Positions 9,115 through 16,134 of a stretch of DNA of 64,000 bases are shown here, one piece after another. The DNA lies in contig NZ_QMKQ01000017.1 in assembly GCF_003287975.1 (NCBI RefSeq), positions 1 to 64,000 of the forward strand. Reading direction: 5' to 3'. Every line of letters starts with the position of its first letter. The first letter of the stretch is position 1. Under the pieces are notes generated by a model. That model did no database searches, was not told where the DNA came from, and saw only the letters and a program-made list of their open reading frames with translations. The DNA comes from Arthrobacter sp. AQ5-05. GTDB taxonomy: Bacteria > Actinomycetota > Actinomycetes > Actinomycetales > Micrococcaceae. The position numbers and the translations under genes are program-made.

Positions 9115-10813
9115 GTTTCACCTCGAACTCATCGATTACGTTGGATAGGTTTTGGGCGATCTGGAGCATGTGCGAAGCGAAACTGGTTGTCTGTGTGTTC
9201 CAAGCTTCCAGGCGGTTGTCTGTCTGCGCTATGACGACTTCTGAATAGGTATCGATCCAATCCTTGGCTGCCAAACTCATTGCATCGTATTTTTGCTCGA
9301 GTTCTGCGAGGAACGACGATTGGTGTTTACGAAGCGCGTCGAAACCAATTGAGGACTCAGCGGATGCAGCAGCGAGCCTTTCTGCGGCCTCGGTTGTCAG
9401 CTGACGGAGTCGATCAAATTCTGTGGCGTGCTTGGCAACTGCTTCCGCAGCTGACTGATGATTTTTGGATGATGCTTCAATACTTTGAGCAGAGGTTGTT
9501 AGCTGCGTTCCCAAGGTAGTGGTGGCCGTGGCAAACTGTCTCGATGAACCCTCAAACTGGCTGGAGACATCGACCAAGTGGGTACTGGACGTAGTCAAAG
9601 CCGTTGAAATCGATTCGACCGCACCCAGGAGTTCAGCCATAGATTTCTCCGTTTGCTGATGCTGTTGAGTGCTGAGGTTGTGGAGGCTGCGAAGATGCTC
9701 ACGAAACTCTTCGGAGGCTTTTGCGCTTGCAGTCTGTTGGTTGCTCGACTCATTTTGGATTCTGTCCATGATCGTAGCCATATTCGTACTCATGGCGTTG
9801 AGAGCCTCATTGATCCCGCTCGAGGCGAGACGCATCTGATCCGCTTGTTTTTCGCCCTCTGCATAGATGTTCTCAGAAAACTTTTCCACCAAGCTGGCGA
9901 GAGCTTCTTCGTTCTGTCGAGATGTTGAATTGGCTAATGCGGTAAGAGCTGGTGCCATCGAAGACTCAATCGCCGATTGCATTTGACCCGACATCGCGCC
10001 GACAGCTTCTTGGAGGCGGTTGCCGATACGCTCATGTAGTTCAGCGAGCGACTCACGGGCTTCGTACGTGTTGTCCATGATGTTAATCAGCGAATGCTCC
10101 GGCGTTTGGCGCTGGAAAAGCCCGTCAATCTCTGATTGAAGTGTTCGGATCCTTGCACTCAACCATCGCTCTGCTTGCTTGTCGATAATGTTGGAAAGCA
10201 AGCTCGTGAAAACTCCCCAGACGGAAGTCATGAAGGCAATGGCAGCGCCACCGATGAGCGTATCTATGCCGTCACGGAGTTCGTCTACGCCATTGTCGGC
10301 ATTCAAATTAAGGCCGTTGAGCCCAGTTGTTAGTCCGATAAATGTTCCGAGCACACCAATAGCCGTCAGCACGGAAGGAACGACCGCAAGGACTCGGTTG
10401 TGCATGACTTCGCCGGCAAGTGACTCCGAATTGAAGAAATAGTCTGCATCGACCGTATTGCGCAGTGCGGAGCGATCGCCGGTTTCAACAAGCGTCTCAT
10501 CAAACTCTTGCCAGAGATGGAACGCTGTCTTGTTGCCAACGCTGACCTCAGTGCCTTCGGTCGCGCGTCGTTTCATGGTGCTACGTTTGTCGAGCAGGCT
10601 GCCTGAATCTACGTCGTGAATGATTCTATAAACCGCATCCACTCGCTGAACGGTCTTGCTGCATTTAGCTATGACGTAAATAACTTGGGCGGCAAAAATG
10701 ATGATGATGATGCTTACGATGAGCGCGTTGATGCCATTCAAGTCGCCGCGCCAAAGTGCCGAATAATCGGGCCATAGAAGTTTGAATATGTCCGAAAGGC
10801 TGTTGTTCCCCAT
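9080..10813 (-). CDS. zorA: Zorya ZorA, MotA/ExbB-like channel with long coiled-coil tail
   Basis: A 577-aa membrane protein. Hydrophobic segments at about 29-49, 141-164 and 185-208 form the MotA/TolQ/ExbB channel core, including the family-type LTAIGVLGTFIGLTTGL segment. The region from about 210 to the end is almost all Ala/Glu/Ser/Gln-rich heptad sequence, a long cytoplasmic coiled-coil tail. In studied Zorya systems this tail carries the infection signal inward. AGAAGG precedes the ATG. The protein is shorter than the E. coli type I ZorA as I recall it (about 730 aa), so the tail would be shorter. Confidence 0.9.
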   Translation of the reverse strand: MGNNSLSDIFKLLWPDYSALWRGDLNGINALIVSIIIIIFAAQVIYVIAKCSKTVQRVDAVYRIIHDVDSGSLLDKRSTMKRRATEGTEVSVGNKTAFHLWQEFDETLVETGDRSALRNTVDADYFFNSESLAGEVMHNRVLAVVPSVLTAIGVLGTFIGLTTGLNGLNLNADNGVDELRDGIDTLIGGAAIAFMTSVWGVFTSLLSNIIDKQAERWLSARIRTLQSEIDGLFQRQTPEHSLINIMDNTYEARESLAELHERIGNRLQEAVGAMSGQMQSAIESSMAPALTALANSTSRQNEEALASLVEKFSENIYAEGEKQADQMRLASSGINEALNAMSTNMATIMDRIQNESSNQQTASAKASEEFREHLRSLHNLSTQQHQQTEKSMAELLGAVESISTALTTSSTHLVDVSSQFEGSSRQFATATTTLGTQLTTSAQSIEASSKNHQSAAEAVAKHATEFDRLRQLTTEAAERLAAASAESSIGFDALRKHQSSFLAELEQKYDAMSLAAKDWIDTYSEVVIAQTDNRLEAWNTQTTSFASHMLQIAQNLSNVIDEFEVKRAAVLAQAEES

Positions 10814-11177
10814 AAATTACCTTCTTGCTTCTCAAATCATGCTCTTCATTTTCAACGAGGAAGTATGTGTGGGAGACAAAACACGGTGCGAGAGTTGGCC
10901 GACCCATGGACTCAATCGGAATGAAAACGAGCCGAACAAATATTGTTTCAATACTAAGCGAGATCTGGCGTTTTTTGGGTACTCATTAGCCCAGCTACAT
11001 TGGCTTGACAAGAGGCACAGATTTCTCGATGAAAGCCGTCAAAAAGGGGGGCTTTCATCAGAAATGAGATTAATTGAGCCCCTCACCAATTCCGCCGAGG
11101 GCACTGACCTCGTCGGCTTCGTTTATGGATTTGCTTTAGCGTCTGGGCAGGCGTTTTTCCGGCCATAATAGGACTTG
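10814..11177. other. AT-rich leader region upstream of zorA
   Basis: This 364-bp stretch has the same low GC as the zor genes and holds no convincing gene. It should contain the minus-strand promoter of zorA, but no clean hexamer pair was found. Two structures stand out: a small palindrome AACAA-ATA-TTGTT at 10935-10947, and a perfect 10-bp inverted repeat GATGAAAGCC / GGCTTTCATC at 11028-11037 and 11050-11059 around a 12-base loop. The abrupt return to host-like GC near 11165 marks the right edge of the Zorya block. Confidence 0.5.
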
Positions 11178-11489
11178 TCAGTCCTTGGGCAGCAGAACCA
11201 GCCGCATGTCCAGGGCGTCGGCCAGCCTGATCAGGGTGTCCCGGGTGGGGTTCCCCATGCCGCGTTCGATGCGGCTGATATCCGCCTGCTCGACTCCGGA
11301 GCGTTGGGCCAGCTGGGGTTGGGTGAGTCCGGAGGGCTCGCGTGCCGCGGCAAGGCCTTGGCCCAATGCGAGCTGGGCACTGGCTTCCGAGTCCATTTGC
11401 GCACCAAGGGCCTTGGAAAACTCCCTCACGTCGGAGCTCCATTGCGCGCGGAACGGGTCAACGAATTCTTCGTATGGTTGTGTGGGCAT
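11178..11489 (-). CDS. XRE-family transcriptional regulator, HigA-like
   Basis: A 103-aa protein with a classic helix-turn-helix at about residues 52-95 (GLTQPQLAQRSGVEQADISR, then IERGMGNPTRDTLIRLADAL). This is the XRE/HigA antitoxin type. The ATG at 11489 follows GAGGAG at a good distance. No toxin gene lies beside it: upstream is a divergent thioesterase and downstream, on the same strand, is zorA after 364 bp. It may therefore be a stand-alone repressor, possibly of the Zorya operon, or an orphaned antitoxin. Its GC content is host-like, unlike the zor genes. Confidence 0.8.
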   Translation of the reverse strand: MPTQPYEEFVDPFRAQWSSDVREFSKALGAQMDSEASAQLALGQGLAAAREPSGLTQPQLAQRSGVEQADISRIERGMGNPTRDTLIRLADALDMRLVLLPKD

Positions 11490-11524
11490 GGTGGTCTCCT
11501 CGCAGCGTTTGCTCCCGGAACCAG

Positions 11525-11542
11525 TATGTGTTGACGCACATA
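11525..11542. promoter_or_regulatory. Inverted repeat upstream of the XRE gene
   Basis: The 18-bp element TATGTGTTGACGCACATA has perfect 6-bp arms (TATGTG / CACATA) around a 6-bp centre and lies 36 bp before the XRE start codon, between it and the divergent thioesterase. This is the usual place for an autoregulatory operator of a HigA-type repressor. No experimental or family consensus was available to confirm it. Confidence 0.45.
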
Positions 11543-11651
11543 GTTGCCGCAAGCCCTCAATTGGTCCACCTCGGCGCCGCAAAAAGCGGGTGTTGTACCC
11601 GGGACCGTAAACAACTGCGCGCTTTGCCCCGGTTCTGGTGCAATGGGGTTC

Positions 11652-12083
11652 ATGAGTGAAAACACCCCTGCAGGCACCGCGGCGCCCGTCGACATCGAAC
11701 TGCAATTGCGCTGGTCCGACGAGGACGCACTGGGGCACGTGAACAATGCCCGCATCGTCACGTTGATGGAGGAAGCGCGGCTCCGCTGGACCCAGCCGCG
11801 CGGCAAGTCCGGGCGCTTCCCGCACGGGACCGTGGTCGCCTCGCTGAAGCTGGACTACCTGCGTCCGCTGTACTACCAACCGACCATGGTGATCCAGCTG
11901 TCGGTGGTGCGCATCGGCACCAAGTCCTTCTCGCTGCGCCACGTGGGGATCCAGGACGGGGTCCCGGTCTTCGACGGCGTCTCGGTGATGGTGCCGCTGG
12001 CCGAGGACAAGACCTCGAGCCGGGCGATCAACGACCTGGAGCGTGCCTGGCTTGAAAGCGCGTTCGTCGCAGCCGACGCCTGA
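11652..12083 (+). CDS. Acyl-CoA thioesterase, hotdog fold
   Basis: A 143-aa single-domain hotdog protein of the 4-hydroxybenzoyl-CoA thioesterase/YbgC group. The family motif is seen as LRWSDEDALGHVNN near residues 19-32, followed by the ARIVTLMEEARLRW helix. It should hydrolyse a CoA thioester in the cytoplasm; the acyl group cannot be told from sequence. The ATG at 11652 (MSENTPAG) is chosen over the upstream MGF because the conserved domain starts soon after. It stands alone between a divergent regulator and an epoxide hydrolase gene. Confidence 0.85.
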   Translation: MSENTPAGTAAPVDIELQLRWSDEDALGHVNNARIVTLMEEARLRWTQPRGKSGRFPHGTVVASLKLDYLRPLYYQPTMVIQLSVVRIGTKSFSLRHVGIQDGVPVFDGVSVMVPLAEDKTSSRAINDLERAWLESAFVAADA

Positions 12084-12661
12084 GCCTGCCATGCACCTGT
12101 CCGCTGGCGCCCAACAGCTGGGCCAAGGACATCCTTCGCAACTTGAGCCCCCGGATGGCGGGATGCGGGGGAGGAGCTCCTCCACAGCGAAGCCGTGACC
12201 GGGTCATGAATCGAACGCCGTCACCGGTCCCCCAAGGCTGCCCGGGAATCCGGAGGATCTCGGCCTCATGCCTGGATGCCTGATGGTAAATGGGACCGGG
12301 CGCCCCGCTGTTTCGGGTGCAGATGAAGCAAGTGGAACTGTTTGGGGTCTTCCATGCGCTAGCGAAACAAGTGGAATTCCTCGCACCAGCCAGGACAGCA
12401 GCATGCCTCGTCAACAGGGCTTTGCACGGTGATAGCTTTCTGCCGGACGACGCCGGTTCGAGCCGTGGCAGCTTGTTTTCGGGCTGCCCGAAGAGCAAAC
12501 CCCGAGTCAGGTGGTCCCAAACAGAATCCTTGGTGGCGCTTGTCCGGTGCGTCCAGAGACGTGAAGATTCGCCATCAAGCCAGGCACACATCCGCATGGA
12601 AGCAGCGCCGACGGATCACCATCCGGCACACGAGAGGCAAATTGGGTGTCGACAGTTCCGC
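12084..12661. other. Intergenic region without a recognisable gene
   Basis: No convincing gene lies between the thioesterase and the epoxide hydrolase. The stretch holds short palindromes such as TGACCGGGTCA near 12198-12208, and a loose direct repeat of CAAGTGGAA at about 12329 and 12371. Codon-like bias is weak. It may be an old gene remnant or a long leader for the next gene. Confidence 0.4.
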
Positions 12662-13807
12662 ATGAAATTAGTTTTTGACGCCGAGGCAGCAAGGCAACTC
12701 AAGTCCCGCATTGCCATGACCAGGTGGCCACGGCAGTTCGGGGTGGGCGATTGGGACTTTGGCACGGACCGCGAATATTTGCGAAGCCTGGTCGATTACC
12801 TGCGCGATGGCTTTGACTTCGAGGCCGCAGGACAACGGATCAATTCGATTCCGAACTACCTGACAGCCGTTGACGGGTTGCCCATTCACCACTTGCACTC
12901 CCGGTCAGCCGAATCCGACGCGACACCGGTCTTGCTTCTTCACGGTTGGCCCGGCTCGGTCGTTGAATTTCTTGAGGTCATCCCGAAGCTCTCGGAACCC
13001 AGCGAGGCAGGCAGGGAATCCTTCCACGTCGTGGCCCCCTCGCTGCAGGGGTTCGGCGGTTCCCCCGGAATCGACGAACCCGGGATGTCGCCCATCCGCA
13101 TTGCACACCGCCTTGCCGCGTTGATGGAGGAACTGGGCTACGAGCGGTTCATGGTGCATGGAGGAGACCGGGGAACCCCCATGGCCACCCATATCGCGTC
13201 CCTCTACCCGGAGCGGGTCCTGGGGTTGCATGTGACGCTTGCCCATCCGATTCCGCCAACCGATGTGCCCGACCCGATGGCGTTGGTGCGGGAGCACGAG
13301 CGGAGACGGCTGGAAGAGAACGAATTCAAGGCCATCGACGGCCGGGGTTACTTCGAAATACAGAAGACCCGCCCGGAGACCTTGGGATTTGCGCTCACCG
13401 ATTCCCCGGTGGGTTGGTGCGCCTGGGTCTTGGAAAAGTTCCACCAGTGGACCGACTGCGAACGAGACGGGGCCAAGGATATCCGGAACGCGGTGAGCTG
13501 GGACCAGTTCCTGACGAACCTGTCCTTGTACTGGTTCACTGACACCATCTCCTCCGCCATGCATTTTTACCGGGAACAGTACCTGGCACTGAGATTGGGC
13601 CAGGGAACGGCCGGGAGAGTCACAGTCCCAACCGGCGCTGGAATATTTCCCCAGGAGATCCTCAAGTCGCCCAGAGCCTGGATGGAACGGCGATTCCCAC
13701 TGGTGCATTGGACGGAGCATCCGGCCGGAGGCCACTTCGGGGCCATGGAGCAACCAGGGTTGTTCGCCAACGACCTGAGGGAGTTCGCCCGCAAAATTGG
13801 AGGCTAA
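12662..13807 (+). CDS. Epoxide hydrolase, alpha/beta-hydrolase family
   Basis: A 381-aa enzyme of the microsomal-type epoxide hydrolase family, which opens epoxides to diols. The N-terminal EHN domain (RQLKSRIAMTRWP) precedes the catalytic fold. Visible parts are the oxyanion HGWPGS (94-99), nucleophile Asp169 in GGDRG, the cap segment LYWFTDTISSAMHFYRE with its tyrosines, and the catalytic His in AGGHFGAMEQP. Most relatives carry GGDWG, so Arg at 170 is unusual. ATG 12662 is chosen because the family usually starts just before this point, but no good ribosome site is visible and an in-frame ATG at 12596 is possible. Confidence 0.85.
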   Translation: MKLVFDAEAARQLKSRIAMTRWPRQFGVGDWDFGTDREYLRSLVDYLRDGFDFEAAGQRINSIPNYLTAVDGLPIHHLHSRSAESDATPVLLLHGWPGSVVEFLEVIPKLSEPSEAGRESFHVVAPSLQGFGGSPGIDEPGMSPIRIAHRLAALMEELGYERFMVHGGDRGTPMATHIASLYPERVLGLHVTLAHPIPPTDVPDPMALVREHERRRLEENEFKAIDGRGYFEIQKTRPETLGFALTDSPVGWCAWVLEKFHQWTDCERDGAKDIRNAVSWDQFLTNLSLYWFTDTISSAMHFYREQYLALRLGQGTAGRVTVPTGAGIFPQEILKSPRAWMERRFPLVHWTEHPAGGHFGAMEQPGLFANDLREFARKIGG

Positions 13808-13868
13808 CAAGGACCGAATCGATCCTGGAGTTCTCTTTCGCCGGACGGTATCTGGATTCGAGTGGACG

Positions 13869-13943
13869 GCAAGCGTCGAGACCTCCCAGAGGTGCGAAGC
13901 CTGCATGTCCATGACCACGTGTGCAGGGTCCAGTGCGCTCGTC
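13869..13943 (-). pseudogene. SulP STAS-domain remnant
   Basis: Read on the minus strand, this short stretch encodes ALDPAHVVMDMQ then ASHLWEVSTLA. The intact SulP gene at 21546-23054 has ALDPGHVVIDMH then ASHLWDISTLA at the same place in its STAS domain. The DNA also matches 21661-21735 at about five of six positions by eye. Neither side continues the similarity and no start or full domain is present, so this is a fragment of a diverged SulP paralogue. It lies about 120 bp before the Wadjet operon, while the intact SulP lies just beyond the other end. Confidence 0.7.
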
Positions 13944-14059
13944 GCGATCAAAGCCTGATATCCCGCGCCGCGGGCCCAATCGTGGCCGAGACTTCCTATG
14001 ATGATGGGGTGGGCCGGGAAGGGCGCCGGCGGGAACGTTGAGGGACGAGGACCGGGTAC

Positions 14060-15502
14060 TTGGATTACTACGCCATACAGGGACTGCGGGAAAACCACCC
14101 GGGGTGGGCCTTGCTGCGCGCCGACCATGCCCCGTTGCTCGTCGCCTTCTTCGTCGCGGCCTTCATCGAACCGAACCGCCGGAACATCCCGCGCCGCGAG
14201 CTGATCGACGCGCTCGAGGACGTGCTGTTCATGGTCCGCGACGAACAGGGCGATGCAGCGTTCCCGCGCAGCGCCGCGGAATACCTGGACAACTGGGCGG
14301 CGCCGGAGAAGGCCTGGCTGCGCAAGTTCTACATCGAGAACCAGGACGACCCGATCTTCGATCTGACCCCGACCACCGAGGACGCGGTGCGCTGGGTGCA
14401 ATCGCTGCAGGGGCGGGAGTTCGTGGCCACCCAGTCGCGGCTCACCGGCATCTTCGCACTGCTCAAGACCCTGGTGCAGGGCTCGGAAACCGATCCCGAA
14501 GTGCGCCTGGCGCAGCTGGAGGCCGAACGCGCCGCCATCGACGCGAAGATCGAGGCCGTTGCGGCCGGGGACATGCCGGTGATGACCGGCCCCGAGGCGC
14601 TTGACCACTACCAGCAGCTGCGCGCCCAGGCCCAGGACCTGCTCTCGGACTTCCGCGAGGTCGAGGCGAACTTCCGCGACCTGGACCGCAAGGTCCGTGA
14701 ACGCATCGCCACCTGGGAGGGAAGCCAGGGAGAGCTGCTCGATGCGATCTTCACCAACCAGGAGGACATCTCCGGGTCCTTGCAGGGACGCACCTTCCAG
14801 GGGTTCTGGGACTACCTGATGTCCCCGGCGCAGCGTGCCGAGCTGTCCGACCTGCTGGAAAAGACCACGCAGATACCCACGCTGGCGACCGTTGACGGGG
14901 TGGGGGAGATCGTGAACCTGCAGCGCGACTGGCTGCCGGCGGTCGAACAGACCCAGGGCACCGTGCGCCGGCTCTCCTCGCAGATGCGCAGGCTGCTCGA
15001 TGACAAGGTCTTCCTGGAGAACAAGCGCATCATGCAGCTGATCCGCAGCATCGAATCCAACGCGCTGTCCCTGCGCAACGACCCGCCGTCCGGCACCGTC
15101 ACCGAGATCGCGGCGCAGCAGGCGGAGATCACCCTTCCCTTCGAGCGCCCGCTCTACAAGCCAGGAACCCAGGTGGTCATCGACGATGCGGTGGCGCTCG
15201 CCGAGGACACCGAGGTCGACTCGAGCGCGCTCTTCGACCAGTTCCATGTGGACCGGGCCGAGCTGCAGGCGAACATCGACGAGGTGTTGGGACAGCTGCC
15301 GCAGGCCAGCCTGGGACAGGTCCTGGAGGCGCACCCGCTGGAAAAGGGCCTGGCCGAGATCGTCACCTACTTCCAGATCGCCGCCGAAACCACGTGGGCG
15401 GACATCGACGCCTCGCGCACCCAGACCCTTTCCTGGAGCACCAACACCGGGGCGCGGCGCGAAGCCACGGTGGAACACGTAACCTATGTGAGGCCCGAAT
15501 GA
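14060..15502 (+). CDS. jetA: Wadjet JetA (DUF3375), MukF/kleisin-like subunit
   Basis: A 480-aa protein of the DUF3375/JetA family, the kleisin-like subunit of the Wadjet SMC complex. Its N-terminus (YYAIQGLRENHPGWALLRAD and the RRNIPRRELIDALEDVLF segment) resembles the winged-helix start of this family. A Glu/Asp/Gln-rich helical middle suits bridging of the SMC motor. The start is TTG at 14060, with a GACGAGG site before it. It overlaps jetB by ATGA (15499-15502) and opens a tight four-gene operon jetA-B-C-D. GC content is host-like, unlike the Zorya block. Confidence 0.9.
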   Translation: MDYYAIQGLRENHPGWALLRADHAPLLVAFFVAAFIEPNRRNIPRRELIDALEDVLFMVRDEQGDAAFPRSAAEYLDNWAAPEKAWLRKFYIENQDDPIFDLTPTTEDAVRWVQSLQGREFVATQSRLTGIFALLKTLVQGSETDPEVRLAQLEAERAAIDAKIEAVAAGDMPVMTGPEALDHYQQLRAQAQDLLSDFREVEANFRDLDRKVRERIATWEGSQGELLDAIFTNQEDISGSLQGRTFQGFWDYLMSPAQRAELSDLLEKTTQIPTLATVDGVGEIVNLQRDWLPAVEQTQGTVRRLSSQMRRLLDDKVFLENKRIMQLIRSIESNALSLRNDPPSGTVTEIAAQQAEITLPFERPLYKPGTQVVIDDAVALAEDTEVDSSALFDQFHVDRAELQANIDEVLGQLPQASLGQVLEAHPLEKGLAEIVTYFQIAAETTWADIDASRTQTLSWSTNTGARREATVEHVTYVRPE

Positions 15503-16134
15503 ACCTGGACGATGCATTGCCCTTCGAGATGGAGGCGGGCGTGGACCCGGGCGCGATCGCCCCGAGTGCGTCCGACGCCCTCTCCCTGGTGCTCACCCAC
15601 CTGCTCAAGGGCGTGGTCTACCGCGAGGCCGATCCCAAGCTGTGGCAGGCGCTGGGGGAGAACATTGCCACGGCCCGGGACTACGTCGCGGTGCTCGGGC
15701 TGGAGCTCTTCCACGACGACATCGAGGGCTACGCGTTCCTGCGCTCGGACCAGGAGGAGGACTCCAAGCTGCCGCGGCTGGTCGCCCGGAGGCCGCTGAC
15801 CTTCCACGTCTCGCTGCTGCTGGCCCTGCTGCGGGTGCGGCTGGCCGAGTTCGACCAGCAGACCTCCGAGACCCGGTTGGTGATGTCCCGCGAGCAGATC
15901 GCGGAGATGGTCTCGGTGTTCATGCCCGAAACCAGCAACGAGGTGCGCCTGTTCGACCAGCTGAACACCTCCATCAAGAAGGTCGCCGAGCTGGGCTTCC
16001 TGCGCAAGCTGCGCGGTACCGATGACCACTACGAGGTCCAACGGATCATCAAGGCATTCGTGGATGCGCAGTGGCTGGGCGAGCTCGACGCGCGGTTGGC
16101 CGACTACCGCACGTCCATGGAAGGAACGGAATGA
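15499..16134 (+). CDS. jetB: Wadjet JetB (DUF4194), KITE/MukE-like subunit
   Basis: A 211-aa protein of the DUF4194/JetB family. It is predicted to be a tandem winged-helix KITE protein that dimerises and binds JetA, as MukE does in MukBEF. Visible features are the LPRLVARRPLTFHVSLLLALLRVRL helix pair and the MVSVFMPETSNEVRLFDQLN segment ending in a winged-helix-like KKVAELGFLRKL. It shares ATGA overlaps with both jetA and jetC, so the three subunits should be made in fixed ratio by coupled translation. Confidence 0.9.
   Translation: MNLDDALPFEMEAGVDPGAIAPSASDALSLVLTHLLKGVVYREADPKLWQALGENIATARDYVAVLGLELFHDDIEGYAFLRSDQEEDSKLPRLVARRPLTFHVSLLLALLRVRLAEFDQQTSETRLVMSREQIAEMVSVFMPETSNEVRLFDQLNTSIKKVAELGFLRKLRGTDDHYEVQRIIKAFVDAQWLGELDARLADYRTSMEGTE

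Noticed and set aside
3823-10813. Flagellar stator or Tol/Exb energy genes
   Set aside because: The MotA/MotB-like pair is followed by EH-signature and SNF2 helicase genes, which occur together only in Zorya.
11028-11059. Intrinsic terminator
   Set aside because: The 10-bp stem is perfect but has a 12-base loop, no T-run on either strand, and no gene ending nearby; kept only as an unexplained structure.
11178-11489. Toxin-antitoxin module
   Set aside because: No RelE/HigB-like toxin frame lies on either side of the XRE gene.
12905-15517. An 870-codon minus-strand open frame across the epoxide hydrolase and jetA
   Set aside because: It is mostly a shadow of two real plus-strand genes. Only its short middle part, the STAS remnant at 13869-13943, carries meaning.
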